DNA of 64,000 bases from Idiomarina xiamenensis 10-D-4 (GCF_000299895.1 NZ_AMRG01000013.1:1-64000), one strand, 5' to 3'; shown: positions 17,132 through 27,750, counted from the stretch's first letter. Numbers and translations are program-made. The notes: generated from the letters alone by a model not told the origin.

Positions 17132-18297
17132 TGGGTCGGATTTTGCGGCTCACCGCGGTAACGAACTTCAAAGTATAAAGCGGGTTCGCTACGACCACCA
17201 CTTTGTCCCATGAGTGCGATTTCTTCGCCTCGCCTAACGGTATCTCCGACATCTTTAATTAACGCTTGATTAAAGCCATACAGGGTCATGTAGCCTTCGC
17301 CATGATCGACCACTAACAGCAAACCAAAACCGCGCAACCAATCTGCAAATAATACCCGGCCGTCATCGACACTGTTAACCGATTGACCCAACTGCCCCTC
17401 GATCAACACGCCGCTCCAGTCAATCGGGCCACTGCGGGAGCGGCCAAACAAACGTTGCAGCTTGCCTTGTGTGGGCCAGTTCAGTTTGCCTTTTAAGGCG
17501 GCCAAACCATCCAATGAAACATCGTTGCGCATAGCGGCAATGATGGCATCTAACACCGCCTCTAGCTCAGCCTGATCTTGCTGTAACTGGGTTACGCTTT
17601 GTTCATCGTTGCGCTGTGCCTGTTGCAGTTTGGCGAGTTGCTGCTGTTGCTGTTGTTGTTGTCGGTCAAGAGCCTGTCGTTGCTGGCCTTGTTCGACTTT
17701 AATTTGTGCTAACAGCTGGCGCTGCTGCAGCAACTGTTGTTGCACTTCGTCTAGCTCTTGTTGAGTGGCGCGTAGCGCGTCAATTTCAGCCATGCGCGCT
17801 TGGTTCAAGTAGCGGTAATAGCTCAGCATACGCTCAAATTCGGCCGGGTTTTGTTGGTTAAGCAACATTTTTAAGAAATCGTTTTGACCGGCCGTGTAAG
17901 CGCTGACTAACTGAGCTTCTAACTGCTTGGCTTGTTCCTGCAAACGTTGTTGTAGTGTCGCCTGACGTGTCTCCAGCTCATCAATACGCTGTTGATTTTC
18001 GCGTAACTGCTGATCGGTTTGTGCCAGTTGTTTTGCCAACTGGGCTGTTTCTAACTCAAGCTTGCGCAATTGTTGCTGTTGCGCCGACATTTGCTCGCGG
18101 CGGCTAGCCATTTGCTCGCGACGTTTTTTTATCTCCGCCTGAATGGTGGCTATTTGTGCCTCTGTCTGCTGACGGTCGGCTGTTTGCGCCCACGCCGGCA
18201 GCGTCGACGTTAATGCGCCGACAGCGCAACTTAGCAACAAGCCGAGGCAAAGGCCACGGCTATGTTGTGACAGAGTCGTCCGTTGACGCGGCGACAT
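17119..18297 (-). CDS. envC: murein hydrolase activator EnvC
   Basis: A 392-residue periplasmic protein that activates the amidases AmiA and AmiB at the septum and is itself recruited by FtsX. A signal peptide ends near ALPAWA. A long Gln-rich coiled coil follows (about 40-245). The C-terminal LytM domain is degenerate: the second His of the metal site is replaced (LYGFNQ), as expected of an activator and not an enzyme. The start is the ATG at 18297; the GTG at 18300 immediately before it is an alternative and overlaps the gpmI stop. Confidence 0.94.
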   Translation of the reverse strand: MSPRQRTTLSQHSRGLCLGLLLSCAVGALTSTLPAWAQTADRQQTEAQIATIQAEIKKRREQMASRREQMSAQQQQLRKLELETAQLAKQLAQTDQQLRENQQRIDELETRQATLQQRLQEQAKQLEAQLVSAYTAGQNDFLKMLLNQQNPAEFERMLSYYRYLNQARMAEIDALRATQQELDEVQQQLLQQRQLLAQIKVEQGQQRQALDRQQQQQQQQLAKLQQAQRNDEQSVTQLQQDQAELEAVLDAIIAAMRNDVSLDGLAALKGKLNWPTQGKLQRLFGRSRSGPIDWSGVLIEGQLGQSVNSVDDGRVLFADWLRGFGLLLVVDHGEGYMTLYGFNQALIKDVGDTVRRGEEIALMGQSGGRSEPALYFEVRYRGEPQNPTQWCR

Positions 18298-18299
18298 CA

Positions 18300-19844
18300 C
18301 TAGCGCTTCAGTTGCATCAACGGCGTGCCGGTCATTTCAGCCGGAATCTCCATACCCATTAAATGCAGCATGGTGGGCGCAACGTCGGATAATTTACCGT
18401 CTTTAGTGCTCGCTTCTCGGCCAACATAAATAAAGGGCACTGGCTCGCTGGTATGGGCCGTATGCGCCTGACCGCTGTGTTCATCGCTCATCTGTTCGGC
18501 ATTGCCGTGGTCGGCAGTGATCAAGCACTCGCCGCCTACTGCTTGCAGCGCCTCAACAACGCGTCCAATACAATGATCAACCGCTTCTACTGCTTTGACC
18601 GCGGCGGCAAAGTTACCGGTATGACCAACCATGTCGCCGTTAGGGTAATTACAAATGATAACGTCGTACTGTCCACCGTGAATGGCATCGACCAACTTAT
18701 CAGTGAGTTCGGTCGAACTCATTTCCGGTTGTAAGTCGTAGGTTTTCACATTAGGTGACGGGATCAAAATACGCTCTTCGCCAGCAAAGGTTTGCTCACG
18801 ACCACCGCTGAAAAAGAAAGTGACATGGGCGTACTTTTCGGTCTCGGAAATACGTAGTTGCGTTTTGTCGTGTTTGGCTAACCATTCGGCTAACACGTTA
18901 TTTAAACTCTCTGGTGCAAATGCAACCGGCGCGGCAATGTCGGCGGCATATTCGGTGAGCATCACAAAGCCACTCAGTTGTGGCTGACGTTGACGTTGGA
19001 AGCCGTCAAAATCGCTATCCACAAAAGCATGACTGAGCTGTCGCGCACGGTCGGCACGGAAGTTCATAAAGAACACCGCATCGCCGTCGGCAATCGGCGC
19101 TGCTTGACCAATAATGCTCGGCGCGACAAATTCGTCGCTCTCATCACGTTCATAGGCCGCCAATAACGCATGCTTGGCATTTTCATAGCGATGCTGAGCC
19201 TGACCATCAACGACCGCGTTATAGGCTTGCTCGACGCGATCCCAACGTTTGTCACGATCCATGGCATAAAAGCGTCCACTGAGCGTAGCAAAGCGTCCTT
19301 TGCCTAATTTAGTGAATAAATCTTCAAAACGTTCGATGCTAGGCCCCGCTGAACGCGGTGGTGTATCGCGACCATCTAAAAAACCATGGACATATATGTT
19401 TTCAGCACCGCGCTGCGCTGCTAATTCGACCATCGCTAACAAATGGTCTTCGTGGCTATGCACGCCGCCTGGTGAAAGCAGGCCCATAATATGCACCGCT
19501 TTGCCTTGCTGCACGGCCTTATCGACGTTGTCGGTGAGCACCGGGTTTTGGAAAAACTCACCGTCCTCAATGGCTTTGCTAATGCGAGTAAAATCTTGAT
19601 AGACAACGCGCCCAGCGCCTAAGTTAACGTGGCCGACTTCGGAGTTACCCATTTGTCCATCAGGCAAGCCGACTGCCATGCCAGAACCATTCACAAAAGC
19701 ATGCGGGTAGGTGGCCCATAAACGGTCCATGACGGGCGTGTTGGCGCTGGTGATAGCGTTGTCTGGTGCGGCTTCACGGTAGCCCCAACCATCTAATATC
19801 AACAATACCAAAGGTTTTTTGGTTGCACGTCCTGTTGCCGTCAT
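18300..19844 (-). CDS. gpmI: cofactor-independent (Mn-dependent) phosphoglycerate mutase
   Basis: A 514-residue enzyme interconverting 3- and 2-phosphoglycerate in glycolysis and gluconeogenesis. LILDGWG carries the first metal aspartate, [10 protein letters not shown] the phosphorylated serine, [12 protein letters not shown] substrate arginines and ITADHGNAE metal ligands. The ATG at 19844 has AGAGGTG upstream and gives the usual family length; the frame is open to 19922. First gene of gpmI-envC-yibQ. Confidence 0.97.
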   Translation of the reverse strand: MTATGRATKKPLVLLILDGWGYREAAPDNAITSANTPVMDRLWATYPHAFVNGSGMAVGLPDGQMGNSEVGHVNLGAGRVVYQDFTRISKAIEDGEFFQNPVLTDNVDKAVQQGKAVHIMGLLSPGGVHSHEDHLLAMVELAAQRGAENIYVHGFLDGRDTPPRSAGPSIERFEDLFTKLGKGRFATLSGRFYAMDRDKRWDRVEQAYNAVVDGQAQHRYENAKHALLAAYERDESDEFVAPSIIGQAAPIADGDAVFFMNFRADRARQLSHAFVDSDFDGFQRQRQPQLSGFVMLTEYAADIAAPVAFAPESLNNVLAEWLAKHDKTQLRISETEKYAHVTFFFSGGREQTFAGEERILIPSPNVKTYDLQPEMSSTELTDKLVDAIHGGQYDVIICNYPNGDMVGHTGNFAAAVKAVEAVDHCIGRVVEALQAVGGECLITADHGNAEQMSDEHSGQAHTAHTSEPVPFIYVGREASTKDGKLSDVAPTMLHLMGMEIPAEMTGTPLMQLKR

Positions 19845-20007
19845 AAACACCTCTATCGCGTTACCGAACTTATGTAGTCTATTTTCTGGCCTTATTCTAC
19901 GGTATTTTGCTAGACTTCGCACCCACCCCCGATTTTACTGCAAAGTGGCGTCGCTAGCGGTATACTCGGGCCTGAATAGCTAAGGCTTTAACTTAAGGGA
20001 GTGTACG

Positions 20008-20445
20008 GTGATAGACGAGCAGCTCGTACAATTTTTAACGAACCACCCGCTAATGAGCGCGTTGTGGGCAGGTTTATTATTGGCGTTGATTTACACCACT
20101 GTGAGCGCGATGTTGTCGCCGGTGAAAACGATTACGCCGCAACAAGCGACCTTGCTGGTCAATCGGCAAGACGGTATCTTTGTCGATACGCGCTCGGCTG
20201 AAGAGTTTCGTAAGGGTCATATTATTGACTCTGAACATGTCACCGCTGCACAAATTCGCGACGGTGAAATCGGCAGCCTTGAAAAGTATAAAGGTGTCCC
20301 CATTGTAGTAGTCTGTGCAACAGGGTTAAGTGCCAAGGCTGTAGCCACACAATTGTACAAAGCGGGTTTTAAACAAGCTTCGGTACTGCAAGGTGGTATT
20401 ACCGGCTGGAAGAACGCCAGTCTGCCGTTGACACAGAAACGCTAG
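20008..20445 (+). CDS. yibN: membrane-anchored rhodanese-like protein YibN
   Basis: A 145-residue protein with one N-terminal membrane helix (about 15-35) and a rhodanese domain whose active-site cysteine lies in CATGLSAKA. It may transfer sulfur or bind a persulfide; the substrate is unknown. The start is a GTG with AAGGGAG six bases upstream. In E. coli the order is yibN-grxC-secB-gpsA; here secB follows directly and grxC is absent. Confidence 0.9.
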   Translation: MIDEQLVQFLTNHPLMSALWAGLLLALIYTTVSAMLSPVKTITPQQATLLVNRQDGIFVDTRSAEEFRKGHIIDSEHVTAAQIRDGEIGSLEKYKGVPIVVVCATGLSAKAVATQLYKAGFKQASVLQGGITGWKNASLPLTQKR

Positions 20446-20497
20446 TGTCACCTTTTATAATTTAAGATCACATCAGAACAAGATAGGAAGTAATAAC

Positions 20498-21001
20498 ATG
20501 GCTGAACAACAGCAAGCTAACGGCGCTGCCGCAGAACAACAACAGCAAATGGCTTTCGCTATTCAACGTATTTATGTGAAAGATGTTTCTTTTGAAGCAC
20601 CTGACGCACCTAAAACTTTCCGTAAAGAATGGAAACCACACCTGAACTTAGACTTACAGGTTAAAAACGAAAAAATCGAAGACAATCTGTATGAAGTTGT
20701 TTTAACTGTCACCGCGACCAACAAAATCGGTGATGACGTGGCGTTCTTATGTGAAGTTCATCAAGCGGGTATTTTCACCATTGGCGACCATTTAGATGAA
20801 GAGCAACGCTCGCACTTGTTGGGTGCATTCTGCCCGAACATCTTGTTCCCATATGCGCGTGAAACGCTGTCGAGCATGGTTTCTCGTGCAACTTTCCCAC
20901 AGCTTAACTTAGCCCCTGTTAACTTTGATGCATTATATGCGCAGCAGCTGCAACAACAACAGCAGCAAGCTGAAGGCGAAGCGCCAAAGGCTGACGCGTA
21001 A
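20498..21001 (+). CDS. secB: protein-export chaperone SecB
   Basis: A 167-residue tetrameric cytosolic chaperone that keeps precursors unfolded and passes them to SecA. Visible: [32 protein letters not shown] and the conserved [23 protein letters not shown]. The N- and C-terminal tails are Gln-rich (QQQQQ before the end), longer than usual but likely disordered. It lies 6 bp upstream of gpsA, as in many gammaproteobacteria. Confidence 0.97.
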   Translation: MAEQQQANGAAAEQQQQMAFAIQRIYVKDVSFEAPDAPKTFRKEWKPHLNLDLQVKNEKIEDNLYEVVLTVTATNKIGDDVAFLCEVHQAGIFTIGDHLDEEQRSHLLGAFCPNILFPYARETLSSMVSRATFPQLNLAPVNFDALYAQQLQQQQQQAEGEAPKADA

Positions 21002-21007
21002 GCTTTT

Positions 21008-22012
21008 ATGACGACTGCACAAACAGTCAGCGTACTCGGGGCGGGGTCTTATGGCACCGCCCTAGCTATATGCTTTGCCCGCAAAGGGGTCGATACGCTG
21101 CTTTGGGGACGCGATCAAACGCAAGTGGCGGCCATGGCCGAGCACCATGAAAACAGTCGCTATCTGCCAGATTGTCCATTCCCCGCTAGCCTATCGGTGA
21201 CCAGTGATTTGACGCTGGCATTGGCGCACAGCCGCAATATTGTGGTGGTAGTGCCCAGCCAAGGGTTTGCTGATTTGTTACGCGACTGCAAGCCATTGTT
21301 GCAGACGCTGGCGCGAGTTGCTTGGGCAACAAAAGGGTTAGAGCCAGAGACTGGGCGTCTGCTGTACGAGGTTGCGCAGGATATTTTGGGCGATAGCTGT
21401 TCGTTAGCGGTGCTGTCAGGACCGACATTTGCTGCCGAGATGGCAAAAGGCTTGCCGACTGCTATTTCGATGTCGTCGAGCGACGACCAGTTTGTGCAAG
21501 AACTGTCTGAAATGCTGCATTGCGAACGCTCTTTTCGGGTGTACGTCAATAATGATTTTATCGGTGTGCAGCTTGGCGGTGCGGTAAAAAATGTCATCGC
21601 TATCGGTGCCGGCATGGCCGATGGTATTGGCTTTGGGGCAAATGCACGTACGGCCTTGATCACGCGTGGTTTAGCCGAGTTAACCCGATTGGGTTTAAAA
21701 CTGGGAGCCAAAGCTGAAACCTTTACCGGTATGGCTGGCTTGGGTGATTTAATACTCACTTGTACCGACAATCAGTCGCGTAATCGACGCTTTGGCTTAG
21801 CGTTGGGTAAAGGTAAGTCGGTAGACGACGCACTGAGTAGTATCGGGCAGGCGGTTGAAGGTTATCGCAATACCCGGGAAGTGGTTGCCTTGGCACGCCG
21901 CAACGATGTCGAAATGCCTATTTGTGAACAGATTTATGACGTCTTATATAATGGTTTAGAGCCTCGTCAGGCCGCTATTAATTTGCTAAGTCGTGCAAAA
22001 ACCTTTGAGTAA
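21008..22012 (+). CDS. gpsA: glycerol-3-phosphate dehydrogenase [NAD(P)+]
   Basis: A 334-residue enzyme reducing dihydroxyacetone phosphate to sn-glycerol 3-phosphate, the backbone for phospholipids. The Rossmann motif [10 protein letters not shown] is at the N-terminus, followed by the catalytic-lysine region ([13 protein letters not shown]) and GLGDLILTC. Its product is the substrate of PlsB, whose gene is at 49.8 kb in this window. The terminator at 22023 follows it. Confidence 0.97.
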   Translation: MTTAQTVSVLGAGSYGTALAICFARKGVDTLLWGRDQTQVAAMAEHHENSRYLPDCPFPASLSVTSDLTLALAHSRNIVVVVPSQGFADLLRDCKPLLQTLARVAWATKGLEPETGRLLYEVAQDILGDSCSLAVLSGPTFAAEMAKGLPTAISMSSSDDQFVQELSEMLHCERSFRVYVNNDFIGVQLGGAVKNVIAIGAGMADGIGFGANARTALITRGLAELTRLGLKLGAKAETFTGMAGLGDLILTCTDNQSRNRRFGLALGKGKSVDDALSSIGQAVEGYRNTREVVALARRNDVEMPICEQIYDVLYNGLEPRQAAINLLSRAKTFE

Positions 22013-22022
22013 GCATTGATTC

Positions 22023-22060
22023 AAAAAAACGCACGGTTATCGAAACCGTGCGTTTTTTTA
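22023..22060. terminator. bidirectional terminator between gpsA and slmA
   Basis: An 11-base stem (AACGCACGGTT with AACCGTGCGTT) is flanked by an A-run on the left and a T-run on the right. It can therefore stop transcription from gpsA on the plus strand and from slmA on the minus strand. Confidence 0.9.
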
Positions 22061-22087
22061 TTCCTCATCAATTGTCTAACGCCGGTG

Positions 22088-22687
22088 TTATTCCGGTGCC
22101 AACAAACTAAGCTGCAATACTTGCCATTGCTGTTGAAATGCATCGGTCGGTTTGCGGGTAAAGTCAGAGCGTACAAATTGACCGATTTTACCCTCAGCGT
22201 AGCTCAGCAACAGGTTAGCCAATAATCCTTCGTCACTACTCAGTGGTGTAGCATCCTGTTCGCGGATACGACGCTCGCGTAAGACTTGCTTGAGTTGTGC
22301 TTCTAGCTTCTCAAATAGCAAAGCAATACGGTTGCGCAAGCGCAGTTGTTCGCCCAGCAAGGCGTCACCGGTCAATATGCGGGTAATGCCCGGGTTACGC
22401 TCGGTAAAACCCAGTAGCAAATGTAAGATAGCTTGGCAGCGCAATAAGGTATCTTTTTCTTCATCTAAAATGCGGTTGATACGGGTCAGTAGTGTATCTT
22501 CGATAAACTCTATCAAGCCCTCAAACATACGTGCTTTTGAAGGGAAGTGACGGTAAAGCGCGGCTTCAGACACGCCGAGTTCGGCCGCTAAGCGAGCGGT
22601 AGTGATACGTTGTCCGGGGCTGGTTTCCAGCATTGCCGCTAAGCACTGCAAGATCTCCTCGCGGCGATTGCGTTTTTGTGTAGCCAT
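22088..22687 (-). CDS. slmA: nucleoid occlusion factor SlmA
   Basis: A 199-residue TetR-family DNA-binding protein that prevents FtsZ-ring formation over the chromosome. Its helix-turn-helix is at about 29-50 ([23 protein letters not shown] region), and the C-terminal part forms the dimer and FtsZ-binding region. It begins 18 bp after dut on the same strand: the order coaBC-dut-slmA is that of E. coli. Confidence 0.95.
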   Translation of the reverse strand: MATQKRNRREEILQCLAAMLETSPGQRITTARLAAELGVSEAALYRHFPSKARMFEGLIEFIEDTLLTRINRILDEEKDTLLRCQAILHLLLGFTERNPGITRILTGDALLGEQLRLRNRIALLFEKLEAQLKQVLRERRIREQDATPLSSDEGLLANLLLSYAEGKIGQFVRSDFTRKPTDAFQQQWQVLQLSLLAPE

Positions 22688-22705
22688 GTTGTCAGTCCTT
22701 GCTGC

Positions 22706-23161
22706 TTAGCGCGTGCCGGTATGGCCGAAGCCACCGCTGCCACGTTCGCTGCTGGTAAATTCGTCGACTTGCTGAAAGTCAGCCTGAATAACAGGCAGAA
22801 TCACCATTTGCGCGATACGCTCGCCAACTTCCACCGTGAATGCTTTATCGCTGCGGTTCCAGCAGGAGACCTTGAGCTCACCTTGATAATCAGAGTCGAT
22901 AAGTCCGACTAGATTGCCTAATACGATGCCATGCTTATGGCCTAATCCTGAACGCGGCAAAATGGTAGCTGCCAAGCCTGGATCGGCAATATGAATAGCA
23001 AGACCGGTACCAATCAGTACCGTTTCACCCGGGGCAATGGTGAGCGGTTCCGGCAGGCAAGCGCGTAAATCGATGCCGGCGGAACCCGGGGTGGCGTAGG
23101 TGGGTAATGGAATGTCATTCCCAATACGAGGATCTAAAATTTTATAGTTAATTCGTGTCAT
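22706..23161 (-). CDS. dut: deoxyuridine 5'-triphosphate nucleotidohydrolase (dUTPase)
   Basis: A 151-residue trimeric dUTPase that converts dUTP to dUMP, keeping uracil out of DNA and supplying thymidylate synthesis. The five family motifs are visible: [41 protein letters not shown] and the C-terminal [10 protein letters not shown]. It is the middle gene of coaBC-dut-slmA. Confidence 0.97.
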   Translation of the reverse strand: MTRINYKILDPRIGNDIPLPTYATPGSAGIDLRACLPEPLTIAPGETVLIGTGLAIHIADPGLAATILPRSGLGHKHGIVLGNLVGLIDSDYQGELKVSCWNRSDKAFTVEVGERIAQMVILPVIQADFQQVDEFTSSERGSGGFGHTGTR

Positions 23162-23217
23162 TATCGCTGCAAAATGAGTTAAGAAATCGGTTAAAAGATA
23201 ACTAAAAAACGACTTTT

Positions 23218-24441
23218 TTATTGATTATGATGGTCCGCAATCAGCGCTATCAATGCTGTTGCGATGTCGCTTTTAGTCGCTAATGGTAAAGATTGTTGGC
23301 CATTCTGCCAATAAACAGTGAGCGCATTGTTATCGCTGTTAAAGCCCTGACCGTCAATGCTGACGTCGTTGGCGGCAATCATGTTCAAGTTTTTACGCGT
23401 TAACTTATCCTGCGCATAGGCCGCCAGGTCTTGTGTTTCCGCCGCAAAGCCAACGGTAAACGGCCGCTTAGGGTGTTGCCCGACGTAAGCAATGATATCG
23501 GGATTTTTAACCAAGGTCAGCGTTAATTCGTCGGCGTCGGTTTTCTTCATTTTATTGTCGGCGATTTGCGCCATACGATAGTCGGCAACCGCTGCACAGC
23601 CGATAAAAATGTCACAACCTTCGTCCAGTAATCGTGTAACCGCTTGTAGCATTTGTTCAGCACTGTCGACGTCGACGCGTGCGACCCCTGGTGGCGTGGT
23701 TAACTGGACCGGGCCACTGACTAATGTCACCGTTGCACCTGCGGCCTGTGCCGCCGCCGCCACAGCATACCCCATCTTACCGGAACTGAAGTTACTGAGA
23801 TAACGAACTGGATCAATGGCCTCGCGGGTTGGTCCGGCGGTGATCACCACTTTTTTACCGGCTAACGCTGAACCGTTAGCCGCGCTTACAGCTGCTTGGC
23901 GTGGTTGCTGCAGAAACGCGACAATGGCGTCCGGTTGCACCATACGGCCGGCGCCGACATCGCCACAGGCTTGTTCACCACTATCGGGGCCGATAGTAAT
24001 CACACCACGAGCGCTGAGTTGCGCCATATTGGCTTGGGTCGCTGCCGCTGCCCACATTTGTTGGTTCATCGCTGGCGCGACATAAATAGGGGCCGTGGAG
24101 GCCAAGCATAACGTTGTTAGTAAGTCATCGGCAAAGCCGTGAGTTAGGCGCGCTAATAGGTTGGCGGATGCTGGTGCTATAACGATTAAATCTGCCCATT
24201 TGGCCAATTCAATATGACCCATAGCCGCTTCTGCGGCGGGATCGAGCAAATTGTCGTGTACAGGGTTAGCTGACACCGCTTGTAAGCTCATTGCGGTGAC
24301 GAACGCCTTTGCGCCTTGCGTTAATACCACCCGCACGTCGGCGCCTTGCTCTTTTAAACGGCGTACCAGCTCTGGCGTTTTATAGGCGGCGATACCGCCA
24401 CTGACGCCTAGTAGTACACGTTTACCCGATAATTGTGGCAT
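23218..24441 (-). CDS. coaBC: bifunctional phosphopantothenoylcysteine decarboxylase/synthetase
   Basis: A 407-residue fused enzyme for two steps of coenzyme A synthesis. The N-terminal flavin-dependent CoaC domain has [31 protein letters not shown] and the cysteine of [13 protein letters not shown]. The C-terminal CoaB domain (from about 195) starts with [16 protein letters not shown] and contains SNFSSGKMG and NKMKK. Together they use phosphopantothenate, cysteine and CTP to make 4'-phosphopantetheine. coaD, two steps on, is at 57.9 kb. Confidence 0.97.
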   Translation of the reverse strand: MPQLSGKRVLLGVSGGIAAYKTPELVRRLKEQGADVRVVLTQGAKAFVTAMSLQAVSANPVHDNLLDPAAEAAMGHIELAKWADLIVIAPASANLLARLTHGFADDLLTTLCLASTAPIYVAPAMNQQMWAAAATQANMAQLSARGVITIGPDSGEQACGDVGAGRMVQPDAIVAFLQQPRQAAVSAANGSALAGKKVVITAGPTREAIDPVRYLSNFSSGKMGYAVAAAAQAAGATVTLVSGPVQLTTPPGVARVDVDSAEQMLQAVTRLLDEGCDIFIGCAAVADYRMAQIADNKMKKTDADELTLTLVKNPDIIAYVGQHPKRPFTVGFAAETQDLAAYAQDKLTRKNLNMIAANDVSIDGQGFNSDNNALTVYWQNGQQSLPLATKSDIATALIALIADHHNQ

Positions 24442-24650
24442 ACCTGTGCCCCCGTTTTATTAACCCCTTTAGACTAACATGGGCGATGCTTTTCGGGTAG
24501 CCGTTCAATGTCGTCATTAACCGAGTACCCGCGTCGACATGTCGTCTTTTCATACGACGCTGACCGGCGCCACTATAATCAGTATTGTTCATTGCACAGT
24601 TACCGAGCGGACGCTAGCAATGATGCTAAGGTCAGCAAGGAGAAAGAACT

Positions 24651-25322
24651 ATGTCCAATACGTGGCCACTGACAGAAAAGCCTCGCGAAAAGTTGATGCA
24701 ATACGGCGCTAATGCGCTGTCTGACGCCGAACTATTAGCGGTGTTGTTAGGGCGCGGTATACGTGGACAAAATGTGCTGATTTACGCGCAGCAATTACTA
24801 CATGGTTTTGGTGGTTTAGCCGCGCTACTCAGTGCCGGTACCGAGCAGTTGCTCAGTCATCGTGGTCTAGGCCCGGCTCGAGTATTGCAGCTGCAGGTGG
24901 TGATGGAGTTAGCCAAACGTTACTTGCAAGAGCGCTTAAGTCGCGAATGCTGCTTTTCTGAACCGGATCATGTTAAACAATATTTGACGGCGCAGTTACG
25001 TCATCAGCAGCGCGAAGTTTTCGCGCTGCTATTGCTCGATAGTCAACACCGTTTGTTGCGTTATGAGGAGCTCTTTCATGGCACTATTAACGCCGCGCCG
25101 GTATATCCGCGCGAGGTCATCAAGTTAGTTTTACAACATAACGCTGCTGCGGTGATTTTGGCGCACAATCATCCCTCCGGTGTTAGCGAGCCAAGCCAAG
25201 CCGACCAGCGTGTGACCGAGCGCCTTAAACGCGCGCTGAATTTAGTTGATGTGCGCTTGCTCGACCATTTTGTGGTGGGGGCTGGAGCGCCGGTGTCGTT
25301 TGCCGAACGGGGTTTATTATAA
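24651..25322 (+). CDS. radC: RadC-family JAMM-domain protein
   Basis: A 223-residue protein with an N-terminal helix-hairpin-helix region (LLAVLLGRG... [14 protein letters not shown]) and a C-terminal JAMM metalloprotease-like domain with the metal motif [14 protein letters not shown]. No longer considered a proven DNA-repair protein; biochemical role unknown. It occupies its usual place between coaBC (divergent) and rpmB. AAGGAG stands before the ATG. Confidence 0.95.
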   Translation: MSNTWPLTEKPREKLMQYGANALSDAELLAVLLGRGIRGQNVLIYAQQLLHGFGGLAALLSAGTEQLLSHRGLGPARVLQLQVVMELAKRYLQERLSRECCFSEPDHVKQYLTAQLRHQQREVFALLLLDSQHRLLRYEELFHGTINAAPVYPREVIKLVLQHNAAAVILAHNHPSGVSEPSQADQRVTERLKRALNLVDVRLLDHFVVGAGAPVSFAERGLL

Positions 25323-25433
25323 AATTATGCTGGGCTAGCGAATATTGCTTAACGGTAAGGCTGGCGCTTGTTGGCGGATTGCTGTAAAGTAGCGCCCGAT
25401 GATCGGAATGGATCAAATTTTAGCCGTGATCAC

Positions 25434-25462
25434 TTGATTGCCGGGCCAGTTTGCTGTATAAA
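25434..25462 (+). promoter_or_regulatory. strong promoter of rpmB-rpmG with G+C-rich discriminator
   Basis: TTGATT (25434-25439) and TATAAA (25457-25462) have an exact 17-base spacer. They are followed by a GCGCCC-type discriminator, the composition usual at stringently controlled ribosomal promoters. Confidence 0.7.
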
Positions 25463-25535
25463 ATGCGCCCTCGGATTTCAAGGCAAGGCCACGTTGGGCG
25501 ACAGGCGAGCTTGAAGCAATTTTGGAGTAATAACG

Positions 25536-25772
25536 ATGTCACGAGTATGCCAAGTAACAGGTAAGCGTCCGGTAGTTGGTAACAACCGCTCGCACGCAAA
25601 TAACGCGACTAAGCGTCGCTTCCTGCCAAACCTGCAAACTCACCGTTTCTGGGTTGAAAGCGAGAAGCGTTGGGTGAAGTTACGTATTTCTACTAAAGGA
25701 ATGCGTATCATCGACAAAAAAGGTATCGACACGGTGCTGGCGGATCTCCGCAGCCGTGGCGAAAAAATCTAA
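25536..25772 (+). CDS. rpmB: 50S ribosomal protein L28
   Basis: A 78-residue large-subunit protein. The N-terminus [20 protein letters not shown] and the later [19 protein letters not shown] are diagnostic. It precedes rpmG by 13 bp with AAGGAAG between them, the conserved rpmB-rpmG operon. Confidence 0.98.
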   Translation: MSRVCQVTGKRPVVGNNRSHANNATKRRFLPNLQTHRFWVESEKRWVKLRISTKGMRIIDKKGIDTVLADLRSRGEKI

Positions 25773-25785
25773 GGAAGCTTAAGTT

Positions 25786-25941
25786 ATGCGCGATAAGATT
25801 CGTTTGGTGTCATCTGCGGGTACGGGTTATTTCTATACCACAGATAAAAATAAGCGCACCATGCCAGAAAAAATGGAGATCAAAAAATACGATCCAGTGG
25901 TTCGTAAGCACGTGATCTTCAAAGAAGCTAAAATCAAGTAA
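25786..25941 (+). CDS. rpmG: 50S ribosomal protein L33
   Basis: A 51-residue large-subunit protein that starts [19 protein letters not shown] and ends [10 protein letters not shown]. It is the non-zinc form, without the CxxC pairs of zinc-binding L33. A good AAGGAAG ribosome binding site precedes it, and a terminator follows at 25967. Confidence 0.97.
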   Translation: MRDKIRLVSSAGTGYFYTTDKNKRTMPEKMEIKKYDPVVRKHVIFKEAKIK

Positions 25942-25966
25942 TCGTCTGATTATAGCGTTTAGCTTT

Positions 25967-25993
25967 AAAAACCCGGCTTTGCCGGGTTTTTTT
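25967..25993 (+). terminator. rho-independent terminator of rpmB-rpmG
   Basis: The stem AACCCGGC/GCCGGGTT with a three-base loop is followed by seven or more T, 25 bp after the rpmG stop. Confidence 0.92.
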
Positions 25994-26022
25994 ATAAGCA
26001 AAACTGATATAAAGGATTGCCG

Positions 26023-26373
26023 ATGAACATCAGAAGCTGGGTTAAGCCATTATATATCGCTGCGCTGGTTTCTTTTGCCGTGGTGTTTGTCTGGGTGTGG
26101 TTAACACAACAACGTCTATATACCAACTACCATCACATGTTGGTGGCATTACTTTGTATGGGAATGGCTACCGCTAGTTTTCGGCCACCGATGTGGCTGG
26201 CGGTGTTCATGGTTGCTTCGTTATTACTGAACTTCTTGGTGTTACTGTATGCAACCCTAGCGCAGCCGCATGTTGTGGGTTTTCTCACTGCAATCAGTCT
26301 GCAAGCGTTATCAATGCTGCTATTTTATGTTTGTTGGGTGAGGGCTTGGTGGCTAGCTCATGCACGGCGTTAA
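26023..26373 (+). CDS. small integral membrane protein, four helices
   Basis: A 116-residue protein with four hydrophobic helices (roughly 8-28, 39-55, 59-80 and 86-108) and a short basic tail. AAAGGA lies six bases before the ATG at 26023, and the frame is open back to a TTG at 26017. Its end overlaps the end of the convergent oxygenase gene by four bases. No family recognised. Confidence 0.65.
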   Translation: MNIRSWVKPLYIAALVSFAVVFVWVWLTQQRLYTNYHHMLVALLCMGMATASFRPPMWLAVFMVASLLLNFLVLLYATLAQPHVVGFLTAISLQALSMLLFYVCWVRAWWLAHARR

Positions 26374-27011
26374 CGTGAAGGGTCGATGCGCCCGCCAATG
26401 CTATTATTAACACGAAACCAACCGCTGATACTCAAACGTTGTCGTTTACCCGGCAACACTTCATGGACAAACACATCGCTCAAAAATAACACTAGCTTAC
26501 CCGCCTCTGGCAGAATGCGCTCAAGTACTTCACCGTTATTGCCGTACATGACCAGTTCGCCGCCGTCGTCAGCCGACCAATCTTGATTTAAGTAAAACAC
26601 CGATGTCAGAACTCGATTGCTACGACCTTTAAAAGCATCTAAATGCTTGCGGTAAAAACTACCGGGTGGGTACCAGGCGAGGTGACATTCGTAATCAAAT
26701 AGACCCATAAACAGCGCACGATTGATTTGTAGACGCAAACTCTCCATCAATGCCAAATAATCGGCTTCGGCAGTTGTACTGTTGTCTAACCACTTAATGC
26801 GGTCGCGACGTACCTGCGAGTTGGTGGTTTTACTGTGCTCTCGGCCAATCGCTGCGTGTTGCCAACGATCCTCTTGCAATTGCTGTGCGTAATTTGCTAA
26901 TAGCGCAACCTCATTTGGGGCAAGAAAGTCAGGCACAATCAAATAGCCGTTATCGACCAACGTATCGATGTTAGCCATGATCAGGGCAATTGATGGATGT
27001 AAACGACTCAC
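26370..27011 (-). CDS. 2-oxoglutarate/Fe(II)-dependent prolyl hydroxylase-like protein
   Basis: A 213-residue oxygenase with the facial-triad residues His123 and Asp125 (RKHLDAF) and His183 (VHEVLP), and Arg192 for 2-oxoglutarate. From memory it resembles the Pseudomonas prolyl hydroxylase (PPHD) that hydroxylates a proline of elongation factor Tu. Shared features include the VRRDRIKWLD stretch, the GLFDYECHLAWYPPGSFYRKHLD core and the GW end. The same role is likely here but not proven. The start is a GTG at 27011 with AAGGA seven bases upstream; the internal ATG at 26978 has no such signal. It is close to rpmB-rpmG. Confidence 0.83.
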   Translation of the reverse strand: MSRLHPSIALIMANIDTLVDNGYLIVPDFLAPNEVALLANYAQQLQEDRWQHAAIGREHSKTTNSQVRRDRIKWLDNSTTAEADYLALMESLRLQINRALFMGLFDYECHLAWYPPGSFYRKHLDAFKGRSNRVLTSVFYLNQDWSADDGGELVMYGNNGEVLERILPEAGKLVLFLSDVFVHEVLPGKRQRLSISGWFRVNNSIGGRIDPSR

Positions 27012-27121
27012 GGCGGTATCCTTAATATGATCGCTGGCGAATATAGAGCATAATCAGTAATAACCACAAGCGCTTTTAAACACAATAATGACCGCGAATA
27101 GCGCTTAGCAAGGAGCAAACC

Positions 27122-27688
27122 ATGGCAAAAGATAACAACGAATACCGGCGTTTTTTGGGCATGCGCTTGTCACGGCGTGCCAGAAACAATGTTTATATAT
27201 ATGCCATCTTGTTGTTTATGGTCGTTTTTTATGTGGTTACGCCCGGCAACAAAGACAGCGACGAAACAGTACCAGCCAATTCAACCGAAGCCAATGACTC
27301 GCTGCCGTCAGCGACTGCCAATGGTGATAGCGCCGACGCACTGATGCGCTTATTTCCTGCCGATTTAGAGTTGGTGGAGATCCGCATTGCTGATACCCAA
27401 TTTGAGTCAACCGCAGAAGGCTGGCGTTGTACCGCCGATTGCGACTACAGCCAAACGCAAATTAGTGGATTAATCGAGGCTTGGTCAGCCTTGCAAGTGA
27501 AAGCGGTGGACGACACAAAAACCCCCGACGATTACGTCACCGATGTACAATTGCGCTTTGCCGATGGACGTCCATTAGTGACCGTGGTGCTATTTGATGG
27601 GCAGCCACCGCGATTGATGGTTAGCGACAGCGGTAAGCAAGTTTATGAAATTATAAAACCCTCCTTGGCAGCGTTGCTGGGTCGTTAA
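27122..27688 (+). CDS. hypothetical membrane-anchored protein
   Basis: A 188-residue protein with a basic cytoplasmic N-terminus, one membrane helix at about 24-40, a low-complexity acidic and Ser/Asn/Ala linker (43-75), and a globular domain likely in the periplasm. A pair of cysteines (WRCTADC) may form a disulfide. No family recognised. It stands 62 bp upstream of mutM and could be cotranscribed with it. Confidence 0.68.
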   Translation: MAKDNNEYRRFLGMRLSRRARNNVYIYAILLFMVVFYVVTPGNKDSDETVPANSTEANDSLPSATANGDSADALMRLFPADLELVEIRIADTQFESTAEGWRCTADCDYSQTQISGLIEAWSALQVKAVDDTKTPDDYVTDVQLRFADGRPLVTVVLFDGQPPRLMVSDSGKQVYEIIKPSLAALLGR

Positions 27689-27750
27689 TTGAGGCAATTG
27701 CCATTATGGTTTTCATGGTGCACTGAAAACCGCCAGTGAATAGGAAAGTT

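Noticed and set aside
17560-18140. CAG/TTG-rich tract in envC as a simple repeat
   Set aside because: It is irregular and explained by the Gln-rich coiled coil of EnvC; no pure tandem unit.
18978-19599. Plus-strand frames opposite gpmI
   Set aside because: Antisense shadows with no ribosome binding site; gpmI covers the region with full family length.
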